Shown here: piece by piece, positions 1 through 9,406 of the stretch
Layout of the letters: each line of letters begins with the position of its first letter
Position numbering within the stretch: position 1 is the first letter of the stretch
NCBI RefSeq assembly: GCF_003851885.1
Contig: NZ_BHZE01000002.1
Location: forward strand, 62,001-126,000
Direction: 5' to 3'
Length of the DNA stretch: 64,000 bases
Origin: Thermaurantimonas aggregans
GTDB lineage: Bacteria; Bacteroidota; Bacteroidia; Flavobacteriales; Schleiferiaceae
Program-made: the position numbers and the translations under genes
The notes under the pieces: model-generated
Databases searched by the model: none
What the model was told of the DNA's origin: nothing
What the model saw: only the letters and a program-made list of their open reading frames with translations

Positions 1-97
1 TAAAAACGACCAGCGATTCTCTTGGTATGCAGATATTTACATTTTTCAGATTGTGAACCCGAGCACCTGTTACTTCGATTACTTCTTGCTCCAACAT
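1..97 (-). CDS. uvrA: UvrA excinuclease subunit A, N-terminal fragment (runs off the window edge)
   Basis: Translation from the ATG at 97 gives 32 residues that include IEVTGARVHNLKNV and end at the window edge. This is the highly conserved start of UvrA, the ATP-dependent damage-recognition subunit of nucleotide excision repair, just before its first Walker A motif. Only the first beta strands are visible, so nothing can be said about zinc fingers or completeness. It lies downstream of, and on the same strand as, the lytic transglycosylase. An in-frame TTG directly follows the ATG, but the ATG is the natural choice. Confidence 0.85.
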   Translation of the reverse strand, partial: MLEQEVIEVTGARVHNLKNVNICIPRESLVVF

Positions 98-114
98 TAG
101 CCTGTGAACTCTTT

Positions 115-1143
115 TTAAAGATTTTCAACATCAGAAAAGCTCTCCTGGTTTTCTGCTTTTTCTTCGTGGAGCTCAGGTACTACGCCTTTCAGATCTGACA
201 TGATGTGATGATATCCTTTCTTAGGAATGGCTACTAGGTATTTTTTTCCGGTGGCATTGGTGAGTTTAATGTCGCGTATCCATGGATTGTGATAGCGTAA
301 TATTTTGTAAGTGATGCCAAACTGAGCTGCAAAATCAGGCCAACTACTTACAGCGGTATCTACCGTTACGTAATTGACCGGTATAGGTTGGTAGAGATCC
401 TTCTTGCGGAAGTTAAATCCGTATTTTTTTGGATTGTTGTAAATCTCTTTAACTGCTAAAATGCGAAATACGTAACGCGAGGTCTCTTGATTGAGTTGTA
501 AGTCAAAGTAATTGGTAACACCTTGCCGATTGATCTGTTTCGATATACCATTAACACCTAAATTGTAAGAAGCTGCAGCAAGTGCCCACGAGCCAAAGCG
601 CTTTTTAGCGTCGAGCAAGTATTTACAAGCGGCTTCAGTGGCCTTTTCCAGGTGATAGCGCTCATCGACTTCGTCGTTTACTTCCAGGCCATAGTTTACA
701 GCAGCATCTTTCATGAGCTGCCAGGGTCCGGTGGCACCGGCTGGGCTTACTATGTTAGTGAGGCCGCTCTCGATCAGAGCTATGAATTTTAAATCGTCAG
801 GCACATTGTACTTCCGTAGAATCTTTTCGATCGTTGGGAAGTACTTATTTGCCCTTTTGAAGTAGAGTAGACCCTGCGACTGAAAATAGACGTTAGAAAG
901 CAATTCTCTATCGAAGCGCTCTAAAATCTCCGGATCGTCAAAGGGAACTTCCTCACCGGCAAACATCAGATCATCCGGCATTACAAGCGCAAATACATTG
1001 TACTTTTCGTTGAATCGACGAAGAAATTCGATGTCTGTATCGTGATCGCTGTAAGCAAACATCAGAAGCTTAATAGCTGCTAAGGTGAGCAGTGTAATTG
1101 AGAGTATTTTGAAAAATCGAGAAAGTCTAGCAATTTTCACCAT
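115..1143 (-). CDS. Membrane-anchored lytic murein transglycosylase (SLT domain, MltD-like)
   Basis: A 342-residue protein with an N-terminal hydrophobic segment (about residues 8-31), then an SLT/lysozyme-like domain. The motif FIALIESGL carries the expected catalytic glutamate (E125), followed by SPAGATGPWQLM and AASYNLG, both hallmarks of family 1 transglycosylases. The C-terminal part (about 245-320) resembles a LysM-type peptidoglycan-binding region, but the match is weak. It should cleave the glycan strands of murein in the periplasm. The ATG at 1143 is preferred; a TTG at 1161 is possible. Either start overlaps the 3' end of rfbC, so the two are probably co-transcribed. Confidence 0.85.
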   Translation of the reverse strand: MVKIARLSRFFKILSITLLTLAAIKLLMFAYSDHDTDIEFLRRFNEKYNVFALVMPDDLMFAGEEVPFDDPEILERFDRELLSNVYFQSQGLLYFKRANKYFPTIEKILRKYNVPDDLKFIALIESGLTNIVSPAGATGPWQLMKDAAVNYGLEVNDEVDERYHLEKATEAACKYLLDAKKRFGSWALAAASYNLGVNGISKQINRQGVTNYFDLQLNQETSRYVFRILAVKEIYNNPKKYGFNFRKKDLYQPIPVNYVTVDTAVSSWPDFAAQFGITYKILRYHNPWIRDIKLTNATGKKYLVAIPKKGYHHIMSDLKGVVPELHEEKAENQESFSDVENL

Positions 1144-1687
1144 AGATAAACGGACTGTCAAAATCTTTGAAAAAAGGCGCTGTTTGATCTTTAGCTGACA
1201 ATATTGGATTTTCTATACCCCAGTCGATACCAATGTCAGGATCATTCCAGCGGATGGCACCTTCCGTTTCGGGATGGTAGGTATCCGTGCATTTGTATTG
1301 AAACAAAGTATTGTCTCTCAAAGTCTTAAACCCATGTGCAAACCCTGGAGGAATCCACATAAGGTTAAAATTTTCTTCGGTCAGCTCATGGGCAAAAAAT
1401 TTGCCATAAGTGGGTGAACCTTTGCGTATGTCAACGGCTACGTCGAGTACTGCACCTTTTACAACGCGTACCAATTTGCCCTGGGCATGTGGGGGGCGCT
1501 GAAAGTGAAGTCCGCGTACTACTCCGGCATTCGACAGACTCTGATTGTCCTGAACAAACTCATATCGGATGCCGAGAGCGAAAAATTTTTCTTTGTTATA
1601 CGATTCAAAAAAATGACCGCGAGCGTCGGAAAACACCTTGGGTTCTATGACAAAAAGCCCTTCAATACCAGTTTCAATTATTTTCAA
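1127..1687 (-). CDS. rfbC: dTDP-4-dehydrorhamnose 3,5-epimerase
   Basis: RmlC/RfbC-type cupin enzyme of dTDP-L-rhamnose synthesis, a precursor for cell-surface polysaccharides. The active-site region RGLHFQ (His61) and the catalytic tyrosine in CTDTYHPETEGAIRW (Tyr137) are both present, as is the WIPPGFAHGF strand. The length (186 aa) is normal. No ATG is available near the start; TTG at 1687 yields MKIIETGIEG, matching family N-termini, and TTG at 1696 would add three residues. A TATCTTTG -7 box lies 22 bases upstream. No other rhamnose genes are nearby. Confidence 0.93.
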   Translation of the reverse strand: MKIIETGIEGLFVIEPKVFSDARGHFFESYNKEKFFALGIRYEFVQDNQSLSNAGVVRGLHFQRPPHAQGKLVRVVKGAVLDVAVDIRKGSPTYGKFFAHELTEENFNLMWIPPGFAHGFKTLRDNTLFQYKCTDTYHPETEGAIRWNDPDIGIDWGIENPILSAKDQTAPFFKDFDSPFIYGENC

Positions 1688-1709
1688 AGTTCCCAAAATT
1701 TAAATCGCG

Positions 1710-1717
1710 CAAAGATA
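1710..1717 (-). promoter_or_regulatory. Promoter -7 box for rfbC and the lytic transglycosylase
   Basis: The minus strand reads TATCTTTG, an exact match to the Bacteroidota -7 consensus TAnnTTTG. It sits just upstream of the rfbC TTG start. No convincing -33 TTG was found at the usual spacing. Confidence 0.5.
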
Positions 1718-1761
1718 CAGCAGCAGAAAAGTATAGTACTTCTCTGATATTTAATCAGATA

Positions 1762-2295
1762 CTAATTTTTTGGCCAATACGTACCAATGTGAACGCCCGG
1801 AAAGTCCGGGTTTTCAAAATATTTTTTAAGGGCAAAAGCAGTGGAAGAAAAGGCAATCTCGCTCCAGGGAATTTCCTCTTTAGTAAAAAGCCTTACTTCA
1901 CTGCTTTCTGATGTTTCGCTCATCTTTTCATGCTGCATGTCAGCTAGAAAAATCATGTACACCTGTCGGGCGTGGGGCAAGTTGTAAACCGTGTGCAGGC
2001 GCTTAATTTCTACAAATGCCGCAGTTTCTTCGTACGTCTCTCTTCGAGCTCCTTCTTCCACAGTTTCGCCGTTTTCCAGAAATCCACAAGGCAAATTCCA
2101 TAATCCCTTCCGAGGCTCAATTGCCCGTTTTGCAAGCAAAACTTTATTCTGCCAAACCGAAAGTGTACCTACGATGATGTTGGGATTTTGATAGTGAATC
2201 TGCCCACAAACTTCACAACAGTAGCGTTCAAAGTGGTCGCCATTGGGAATTTTTCGAACAATAGATGCAGACCCGCAAACGGAGCAGAAGTTCAT
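1762..2295 (-). CDS. Nudix hydrolase with N-terminal zinc ribbon (NudC-like)
   Basis: A 177-residue protein. The N-terminus has a CxxC...CxxC zinc ribbon (C4, C7, C27, C30). A Nudix fold follows, with a box starting at G71 (GFLENGE, then RETYEET) that retains the RExxEE metal-binding glutamates but has Thr where the consensus has Gly. The zinc ribbon plus Nudix arrangement resembles NADH pyrophosphatase, yet the protein lacks the long N-terminal domain of true NudC, so the substrate is unknown. Its ATG overlaps the stop codon of the upstream AlkD-like gene (TAATG), indicating translational coupling. Confidence 0.82.
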   Translation of the reverse strand: MNFCSVCGSASIVRKIPNGDHFERYCCEVCGQIHYQNPNIIVGTLSVWQNKVLLAKRAIEPRKGLWNLPCGFLENGETVEEGARRETYEETAAFVEIKRLHTVYNLPHARQVYMIFLADMQHEKMSETSESSEVRLFTKEEIPWSEIAFSSTAFALKKYFENPDFPGVHIGTYWPKN

Positions 2296-3014
2296 TAATT
2301 ATCGGCGTATTTTAATCGTTTTGTCCACTTTAGTGCTTCGCGTTTCGCGAGGTTTGACAAGATTTTGTCGTGTTGCTTCACAAAGGTATCAATTTGTTTG
2401 GGATTCGTCTTCGAATATTCTCTCAAGGCCCAACCGATGGCTTTTTGAATGAAAAAATCTCGATGATCAGCCAATGAAAGTATGTAATGATGCAGCAAGT
2501 CAAAATCGGTCTTTTCTTTGTATTTGAGTTGAAACAAAAGAGCTGAACGCATTAGCCATAAGTGTTTGGAATTCAGCCAGCGCTGGCCGATTTCTTTCTG
2601 CAATTCCTTTCGATCATAAAGCCACTTGCCCACAATATTCGTGGCTAAAAAATCGACCGTATCCCACCAGGGCTTTGTAGTGATGCACTTTTCTAATAGA
2701 TTCTGCATTTGTACATCGCTGAGTAAACGATGTCTCGCTGCTAAGAGGTCAATGGCTGTGTATTGGAACTCCCGTTCGTTTGATTCATACAAGAGTTTTA
2801 CAAGCTCGATTAAATCTTCGGAAGTCTTAACCGAAGCTACTTCCTTAAACCACTGTTTTTGAATGGACTTGCGTACAGGAGCTGGCACACCGATAAATGC
2901 GAATTGGTTTCGCATATACGCCTCCATCCAAGGTTTTTTCGAGAGATCTGCCGCGCCATGATAGGCTTCTGCCAGCCAATCGATGGAAGAATTAATTTCC
3001 ACTATTTCAGTCAA
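2295..3014 (-). CDS. DNA alkylation repair protein, AlkD-like HEAT-repeat glycosylase family
   Basis: A 239-residue helical protein matching the AlkD family, whose members excise positively charged alkylated bases. Visible family features are MEAYMRNQFAFIGVPAPVRK near the N-terminus, EREFQYTAIDLL, WWDTVDFLATNIVG and the C-terminal FIQKAIGWALREYSKTNP. No ATG lies upstream of the conserved YMRNQF block, so translation must start at TTG 3014, which directly follows the stop codon of the upstream barrel gene, or at GTG 3002. It is coupled to the Nudix gene downstream, which may reflect a shared nucleotide-damage role (inference). Confidence 0.85.
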   Translation of the reverse strand: MTEIVEINSSIDWLAEAYHGAADLSKKPWMEAYMRNQFAFIGVPAPVRKSIQKQWFKEVASVKTSEDLIELVKLLYESNEREFQYTAIDLLAARHRLLSDVQMQNLLEKCITTKPWWDTVDFLATNIVGKWLYDRKELQKEIGQRWLNSKHLWLMRSALLFQLKYKEKTDFDLLHHYILSLADHRDFFIQKAIGWALREYSKTNPKQIDTFVKQHDKILSNLAKREALKWTKRLKYADN

Positions 3015-4142
3015 TTAAAAAGCTTCAGTAACCATCAGGTAGTAATGGGCGCCCTCGCGTCCCAGTCCTACGTCGAAACGAAGATTCAGTCGCTCAGCTG
3101 GATTGATTACAAATCTCAGACCTGTGCCTACAGAGTATTTCACGCGCTGCAGCGAGAGGTCATTAGTCGTTTTAAAAACATCGCCCGCCCCGGCAAAGGT
3201 GACCATGCCCAATCGCCAAAAGAGCGGAAAGCGATATTCTAGTTGAAATCCAGTAAAATTTCGGTCTCTGAATCGGTTTCGAGCATATCCGCGCAAGATT
3301 TCCTCACCACCCACAGTGGCCATGTCTAGCATGGGCACCCCGCTGGTATTGTATCGGCCTACAAATTGCACTGCCAAAACGTTTTTAGGTTTTAGCTCGA
3401 AATAGGTTTGGTAGGTCAAGTTGACATTGATGTAGTCAAAGTTGCTGCCGATCACTTTGTCGTAGAAGTAGGTAGAAATTTCAAACAGATGCCCTTTGTA
3501 CGAGTTCACAATATTGTCGCGGTCGTCATATGTCATTACGAATCCGAGGCCAGAGGTTACGCCACCGCGATTCCCGATGATGTTCCCGACTTCTAATAAG
3601 CCATTTTCTTTAATCTTAAAATTGTATTCGTTCGAAACCATAAGGTCAAATCCCATGAAGAGTTCACCTCTTATTCTTCTGAGCATCAAATACTTAAATG
3701 ATTTAAGGTCGTAAGCATAAAATTCTTCGTTGGAGCGAGGGGTAGCGTTGCCGATTCCATAAAATCGATCTGGAAAATTTCGGTATCTCAATTCGCCCTT
3801 GAGCAGATAATCTTCATTGCGGGTAAATACATTCCAAAGAGCCCAGATGTCAAGTTGTCTGTTTTGTGTGTAATCGGCTAAAAATTGAATGTAAGAAAGA
3901 CGCGCGTCTTTTTGCTCCGGTTTTTTAGCCTTAAAGGAGAAGTAATAGACCCCTGCAGCCCCAAAGGCAAGACGGGTATCAGGTGTGTAGTAGAGCAATG
4001 GAATAACTGCAATTCCGGATTTTTCGGTAGAAACGGTATCATCGAGAGGTCTTATACCAAACCATTGCAGCCAATCTTGTGCACTTGAACTAAAAATAAC
4101 TAATTGTAACGCTAGTAGTAGATATGCCCTGCTTTTTATCAC
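3015..4142 (-). CDS. Omp85/surface-antigen-like outer-membrane beta-barrel protein
   Basis: A 375-residue protein starting at GTG, with a signal peptide (roughly MIKSRAYLLLALQLVIFSSS, then AQ). The remainder is alternating amphipathic beta strands. The C-terminal half resembles the bacterial surface antigen (D15) barrel: VTSGLGFVMTYDDRDNIVNS, GGEEILRGY and YRFPLFWRLG are typical of BamA/TamA-type barrels, although no POTRA domains are present. It probably lies in the outer membrane; its cargo or substrate is unknown. The next gene on the strand begins directly after its stop codon. Confidence 0.75.
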   Translation of the reverse strand: MIKSRAYLLLALQLVIFSSSAQDWLQWFGIRPLDDTVSTEKSGIAVIPLLYYTPDTRLAFGAAGVYYFSFKAKKPEQKDARLSYIQFLADYTQNRQLDIWALWNVFTRNEDYLLKGELRYRNFPDRFYGIGNATPRSNEEFYAYDLKSFKYLMLRRIRGELFMGFDLMVSNEYNFKIKENGLLEVGNIIGNRGGVTSGLGFVMTYDDRDNIVNSYKGHLFEISTYFYDKVIGSNFDYINVNLTYQTYFELKPKNVLAVQFVGRYNTSGVPMLDMATVGGEEILRGYARNRFRDRNFTGFQLEYRFPLFWRLGMVTFAGAGDVFKTTNDLSLQRVKYSVGTGLRFVINPAERLNLRFDVGLGREGAHYYLMVTEAF

Positions 4143-4212
4143 GATGCAAATGAAAACAAAAAACTACATTCAAATTATCTGACAGAGAAAAGTGTTGCGA
4201 TCAAATTGAGGA

Positions 4213-7200
4213 TTATCGGAACAATGTGATAGTGCCTTTGCGCTGGCCGCGATAGTGATAAAAGATGTACGGGTATACTCCTTGTGGCACTTCCTTACCT
4301 TTATAGGTACCGTCCCAGAATTCGTTGAAAGGGTCATCTGTTTCGAAGACGAGCTGCCCCCATCGGTTGTAAATTTCCAATCGGGCACGTTCGAGGCATT
4401 CAGCTCCTGCAAGGTAGAATACATCGTTTGTTCCATCGCCGTTGGGGGTAAAGGTATTTGGAATGTAGAAGAAATCGCCGTAATAATCGACCGTTACTGG
4501 TATCTGATAGTTGTATTCACGATTACACAGGGTGTCGATAATTGTGAGTTTGATGATGTAATTGCCTGATTCAGTGTAGTTGAAAATAGGGAAACGACCG
4601 ATTCGGGTATTACCTCCTCCAAAATCCCAAATGTATATGTAATGAGGCTGGGTATTTGATATTTCAAATTCAAAAGACCCTTCCGGACATTTAGGTTTTA
4701 CTGATAAAATTTCCGGCCGCTGAATGGTATCGGAGTATGTGGCTGAAAAGAAAACCGTATCCGTTCGGTTACATATGGTATCGATTAGTACGAAATATCC
4801 ATTGTAGGAGCCTTCGGCCGGATAGTTATGTGTTAATTGGTTCAGTCCGGTATACACTGTACCATCTCCCATGTTCCATAGCACTTGATGTCCTGAAGTC
4901 GAAAGATTTTCTACTGTGATTTTAAATTCTGAATCGCAGGAGCGATAGAACGTACTAATCTCGGCTTTAGGCCTAGGAAATTCGGGAATAAAAAAAGCAA
5001 TTTCTGTGGTGTCATATTGATTGCACAGGGTGTCGTGGGCGATCAATTTAACCCGGAATGTATCTGGACCCACATAAAACGCTGTAGGTGCTGTTTGTGT
5101 AGACGTCTGGCCATTTCCTAGAATCCATAAAAAGTTCTGAGCATTGATGCTCTGATTGTTAAATACAACTTTATACATGTTGCAAACAGAATCTACTTCT
5201 ACTGTGAGCTCCACACTGGCATCGGCTTTTACGAAATTGTCAAAGTCGATTTTCACAGCCCCGAGATTGCAGTTTGGACCGCCACGGGTGGGGCTGAAAA
5301 CTCCCGGAGTTGTTGGAAAAGTTCCGCCTTGGCATCCTGCACAGATGGCCTGGTAAATAATACCTTCGGGGGAGAATCGACTGGTGCCTCCGTCCACGTG
5401 TTCGTTAGAGCTACCACCGAAATATGTAGCGTATTTAAGCGTGTTGCCATCTGCACCTAATACCATGAAATAAAAATCGCTCCCATCGGTGGTAGATTGA
5501 AAAGCATCAGATGTTAATGGAAGTCCTGAGGTTGAGCCATTTGGAATAGGGTTAGCTGGCGGGCTATTCACAGCACCTCCCCAGCCTGAGAGCATTATGT
5601 TAAAACATTCATCTACATTAAATGCAGCTGGAGAAATATTGATTGTGTTAGGTCCGCTGCCAAAGGTTGTGATCCAGTGCATCAGGCTAAGATCAGCATT
5701 CATTTTAAAAACGACCTGGCTACGGCCAGATTGCCCGTATTTACTGGGTGTTTTGATGATTGAACCCAATGTTTGGGCCATGCCATAGACTTCACCGTTT
5801 CGGTTGTGATCGATAAAGTACACCTGGTCATAGGCATTGGTCCCAAAGTAGGTTCCTCGCTGGAAAGCACCTGTAATGGCTGAAAATCGCGCTAAAAATC
5901 CATCTGAACTACCTGAATAAGTGTTTTGAAATGATCCGTTGTGTGTTGGAATAGAACTGCTGGTCGTCCCACCGCAGATAAATACCTGTTGACTAAATAT
6001 CTTCACGGAGTAACCTGCATCGTTTTGCGTCCCTCCATAGAAAGTTCCCCAGAGGATTTGATTGAGATTAGGAGAAAATTTAACCAGGATTGCATCTTGC
6101 TGCCCGAAGTAGGTAAATGCGGGATTGGGTAAGATCAGATTGCTGCTGTTTGTACAAGAGGTTACGTAAATATTGTTTAACGAATCGACAATCACTTCAC
6201 CACGGGCATAATCGCCATAGTTGCGCACAAGGGCAGCGTTGTGTCCGTCGTTCCCATTTCCGCCCAGGTAAGTAGAGGCTATAAGGGCTGATCCAGTCGC
6301 ATTAAATCGGGTAATGAAGATATCGCTTCCATTCGCATATGTGTAATTGCCTATTACAAAATTCGACCCTCCAGCAAAGTTTGTCTGCGCTGTATTTGGA
6401 GTAATCGGAAAGTTGACGGAACCAGTTATGCCATACACGATAAGTTCGTTGTTGCTGTTTACTACCATACTATGTACTTGCTCACTACTACTTCCTCCTA
6501 AATAGGTGGAATAAATGAGCTGAGTGCCTGCAGGATTAAATTTAGAGATAGATACATCCGTGGTTGTGGGAAAATTACTACCGGAATTAAATGTAGTTTG
6601 AAACGCACCTTGAGTGGTAGGATATCCATTACCGAATACAATTCCGCCGGCGTAGAAGTTTCCGTTATTGTCAAACGTAGCTGAAAATCCCCAGTTGTCG
6701 GAAGTAGAGCCAGTGAAAGTAGAAAAGACTACCGTTGGGTCAATTACCAATTCGTATTGAGGATTGTAGGTGCCGAGTTTAAAAGTTACTATGTTTTTAT
6801 CGACTACATAGTGGCACGCCACTCTGCGTGGCTGTCCATCGATGATTTGGTAGGTATATGGAGCTTTTTCTACCACATCTCCTGCGTTGGTTTTAACGAT
6901 GAGATTGCCTTCGCGGTCGATGTAAATACTATCTGTAAAAGCATAGCGCACTTTGATCAGAGAAGGGTCAGCGCCCGGTGCTATCCTGTAGTCGTATTTA
7001 AATTGGTTTTCAGCCTCATAAAAATGAACGCTGATACCGGGATATACATTCTCATACGATACTCCACTATACACAGGCACTTCTGACCGCCAGTATTTAG
7101 GGTCTTTTCCCAGGAAGTAATTGTGATAAAACGCTTTTTTCTTTAAACCTTTTTTGATTGCTTTCAGATTTGCGTTTACAAATTGCATCTCGTACGTATG

Positions 7201-7479
7201 CATTCTCAATATACCTGGAGTGTAGCCAAACTGTGAAATGCCAAAAGATCTGGGAGTGGCAGCACTGTGTTGGGGGCCATGAAACTGCGCCCAATCGTAC
7301 GGGTGAATCAGAAAAACTTTAACCTTTCCGTCTTCGAAATAAATATTTCCGTTACTGATTTTCAGTCTGTATTCAAAGGATTCGGGCCATTGACCGGCAT
7401 TGTACACAAATTGGGCATCCTGAGCCTTCACCATCACAGCCCACAGCATTAGCAACAGATTTCGAACTATACCCCTCAC
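4213..7479 (-). CDS. Very large T9SS-secreted protein with beta-propeller-type repeats, PKD domains and a gliding-motility-type C-terminal sorting domain
   Basis: A 1088-residue protein with a GTG start and signal peptide ending ...MVKAQ. Residues about 20-240 resemble the DUF7948 domain found at the N-terminus of such proteins (FVYNAGQWPESFEYRLK). Residues about 250-740 carry repeated SBBP-like units (STYLGG, GTFYGG, GTYFGT, ATYFGG). Several PKD-like Ig domains follow (about 750-1000: FLWILGNGQT, VLWNMGDGT, YIWDFGGGN). The last 85 residues (IPNTFTPNGDGTNDVF ... YNRWGQLVFE ... GVYPYIFYY-like) form the type B sorting domain (TIGR04131 type) recognised by T9SS. It is therefore exported to the cell surface or medium, perhaps as an adhesin. 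It stands alone between unrelated genes. Confidence 0.9.
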   Translation of the reverse strand: MRGIVRNLLLMLWAVMVKAQDAQFVYNAGQWPESFEYRLKISNGNIYFEDGKVKVFLIHPYDWAQFHGPQHSAATPRSFGISQFGYTPGILRMHTYEMQFVNANLKAIKKGLKKKAFYHNYFLGKDPKYWRSEVPVYSGVSYENVYPGISVHFYEAENQFKYDYRIAPGADPSLIKVRYAFTDSIYIDREGNLIVKTNAGDVVEKAPYTYQIIDGQPRRVACHYVVDKNIVTFKLGTYNPQYELVIDPTVVFSTFTGSTSDNWGFSATFDNNGNFYAGGIVFGNGYPTTQGAFQTTFNSGSNFPTTTDVSISKFNPAGTQLIYSTYLGGSSSEQVHSMVVNSNNELIVYGITGSVNFPITPNTAQTNFAGGSNFVIGNYTYANGSDIFITRFNATGSALIASTYLGGNGNDGHNAALVRNYGDYARGEVIVDSLNNIYVTSCTNSSNLILPNPAFTYFGQQDAILVKFSPNLNQILWGTFYGGTQNDAGYSVKIFSQQVFICGGTTSSSIPTHNGSFQNTYSGSSDGFLARFSAITGAFQRGTYFGTNAYDQVYFIDHNRNGEVYGMAQTLGSIIKTPSKYGQSGRSQVVFKMNADLSLMHWITTFGSGPNTINISPAAFNVDECFNIMLSGWGGAVNSPPANPIPNGSTSGLPLTSDAFQSTTDGSDFYFMVLGADGNTLKYATYFGGSSNEHVDGGTSRFSPEGIIYQAICAGCQGGTFPTTPGVFSPTRGGPNCNLGAVKIDFDNFVKADASVELTVEVDSVCNMYKVVFNNQSINAQNFLWILGNGQTSTQTAPTAFYVGPDTFRVKLIAHDTLCNQYDTTEIAFFIPEFPRPKAEISTFYRSCDSEFKITVENLSTSGHQVLWNMGDGTVYTGLNQLTHNYPAEGSYNGYFVLIDTICNRTDTVFFSATYSDTIQRPEILSVKPKCPEGSFEFEISNTQPHYIYIWDFGGGNTRIGRFPIFNYTESGNYIIKLTIIDTLCNREYNYQIPVTVDYYGDFFYIPNTFTPNGDGTNDVFYLAGAECLERARLEIYNRWGQLVFETDDPFNEFWDGTYKGKEVPQGVYPYIFYHYRGQRKGTITLFR

Positions 7480-7571
7480 CCGATTTTAAAATTATGGTTA
7501 CTAATGTATAACAAAAATGATTAAAAAAATCTTGTGCTTAATGCCGAAAAAAGCACATTTTCGACTGATTT

Positions 7572-8768
7572 TTAAAGTTTTTCAGCCAAAATCCAGAGAT
7601 TTTCGTTCTTTTCGGTTTTTGTTGCGATCAAAGCGTGGGTATTGCTTTCTTCAATCTTGTGTTTTTTTCGGATGCTTTCAGGCCTGTCGGGAAATTTACC
7701 TGTAATCACCATAGCTTCAGATACTTGTAGTTCTGATAGGGACTTAGAAAACCGCAAAGTGCGGTAGACCCTCCAGCCGGGCACTTTCGTTAGCTGTGAT
7801 GAAGTATAAATGCGCGCTTCTGGATGAAAAGTTTTCAATTTAAAATCAGCAGCTAAGGCTTTATCACCACCACTTTTAACTAGAGCTGCATGAGGTATGT
7901 AAATTAAATCTTCGGGTTTAGCAGTTGTCAGCACCTTGTTATGATGGGTAAGTTTATCTGAAAAAAAAAGCAAATGAGAGGTATCGTCGCACTTCCATAT
8001 CTCCAGTAGAGGAGGTGAAGCATGAGACGCATACAGCAGCAAAACCTCTTTGAGCTCGTCTTCCACAGCCAATAGATACACTTTGGCAGGTGCACCAATG
8101 TAGCGACTTAAAAAGTCAAGATCGGCTACTGGACTTACTTTTAAAAGGAAATCAACTTCTAAATTTTCAAGACTTTTACGTAATGCTGAGGGATTAGGCT
8201 CATAGTCTGCCGGGTGAAAGGTTTTCTTGCCCGAGGCGGTACGTCGGGCAGGATCGGCGTAAATTAAGGTTTTTTCATTGGATGGGAGAAGGTTCTTAAG
8301 CCAGTCAAAAGCATCGAGGTTATATCGCTCTACGTGTGGTAAATACTTTGAAAAATTGAAATCGTTGTAATCAAAAATGGATTTGTTTCGCTCAAGATAG
8401 ATGGTTTTTGATGCAGCACGTGCAAGGGCTATGGTGTCCATTCCTAAGCCTCCTGTGAGGTCAATAGCGGTTTTGTAAGCCTCAGACAGCTTAGCTTTAA
8501 AAGCGGCCGTATGGTGATGAGATGCCTGCTGAAGGGGAAGACCCGCCGGAAGAAGCCATCCGGGATAAGACTTGAGTAAAAATTCAAACTTTTTTGCATA
8601 TTTGATTCTGGCAAAACACTGCTGTGCGGCTTCTTTGAAGACAGGTTCGTTGCTGTATTTCAATAAAGCTCTTTCAATTCCATGTTGCTTTATTTCATCG
8701 TACAATTTGGCGTATTCATCTCTTTCTAATCCCAGAGAAACGCGCTCAAAGAGCTCTTTCGAAGACAT
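7572..8768 (-). CDS. Class I SAM-dependent methyltransferase with THUMP-like domain (PG_1098-type)
   Basis: A 398-residue protein. Motif I of a Rossmann methyltransferase is seen as DLTGGLGMDTIALARAA, followed by an acidic strand YLERNKS. Motif IV is YADPARRTASGKK, resembling the catalytic loop of nucleic-acid methyltransferases. A C-terminal THUMP-like/ferredoxin-like segment (about 290-395) ends with FPDRPESIRKKHKIEES. This architecture is widespread and uncharacterised in Bacteroidota; an RNA substrate is likely by analogy (inference). Its start overlaps the end of the upstream DUF4159 gene by 23 bases. Confidence 0.8.
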   Translation of the reverse strand: MSSKELFERVSLGLERDEYAKLYDEIKQHGIERALLKYSNEPVFKEAAQQCFARIKYAKKFEFLLKSYPGWLLPAGLPLQQASHHHTAAFKAKLSEAYKTAIDLTGGLGMDTIALARAASKTIYLERNKSIFDYNDFNFSKYLPHVERYNLDAFDWLKNLLPSNEKTLIYADPARRTASGKKTFHPADYEPNPSALRKSLENLEVDFLLKVSPVADLDFLSRYIGAPAKVYLLAVEDELKEVLLLYASHASPPLLEIWKCDDTSHLLFFSDKLTHHNKVLTTAKPEDLIYIPHAALVKSGGDKALAADFKLKTFHPEARIYTSSQLTKVPGWRVYRTLRFSKSLSELQVSEAMVITGKFPDRPESIRKKHKIEESNTHALIATKTEKNENLWILAEKL

Positions 8769-9405
8769 AGTGTAAGATGTTGCAACCCATTTTTAGGGCA
8801 CGCTGGCGCACCTCTTCGGGGTTGTTGTGCACTTCTTGATCCTCCCAGCCGTTGCCGAGGTCTGTTTCGTAGGTGTAGAGCAGTACGATGCGGCCGTTGT
8901 GTGTAATGGCGAATGCCTGAGCAGGTTTACCGTCGTGCTCGTGAATTTTCGGGATGTTTTTAAAGGGAAATTTTTGCTGAAAAATGGGGTGAAAATCAGG
9001 CAGTAGTTCCAGTTTCTTGTCGGGAAAGAGTTTTTGAATTTCTCTGCGCGCGTAAGGATCCATGCCATAGTTGTCGTCTATGTGAAGGAAACCACCGTTA
9101 AGCAAGTATTTTCTGAGATTTTTTATATCTTGATCGGTAAAATAAATGTTTCCATGCCCGGTGGCGTGAATGAAGGGGTAATTAAAGATATCTGGCGACG
9201 AAGGCTCTACCACGGCAGGTTCGGGATGGATGCGTGCGGGCAAGTGTTCATTGCAAAAGCGAATTAGATTTGGCAGTGAAGTAGGATTAGCGTACCAATC
9301 GCCCCCACCGGCGTATTTGAGAACAGCTATTTTCAATGATTGGCTGTACAAAAAGGATGCACTCAAAACAAGTAAAAGGGTTTGAACATGGCGCATACTC
9401 CTCAT
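8746..9405 (-). CDS. DUF4159 domain protein, exported
   Basis: A 219-residue protein with a signal peptide (about residues 1-20, ending LYSQ). The mature part matches DUF4159: LKYAGGGDWYANPTSLPNL, an FIHATGHGNIYFTDQDI strand, GGFLHIDDNYGMDPY and a C-terminal NNPEEVRQRALKMG. The fold is thought to resemble a glutamine-amidotransferase-like domain, but catalytic function is not established. The ATG at 9405 directly follows the lolD stop (TGATATG); ATG 9396 is an alternative. It is coupled to the methyltransferase downstream. Confidence 0.8.
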   Translation of the reverse strand: MRSMRHVQTLLLVLSASFLYSQSLKIAVLKYAGGGDWYANPTSLPNLIRFCNEHLPARIHPEPAVVEPSSPDIFNYPFIHATGHGNIYFTDQDIKNLRKYLLNGGFLHIDDNYGMDPYARREIQKLFPDKKLELLPDFHPIFQQKFPFKNIPKIHEHDGKPAQAFAITHNGRIVLLYTYETDLGNGWEDQEVHNNPEEVRQRALKMGCNILHYVFERAL

Positions 9406-9406
9406 A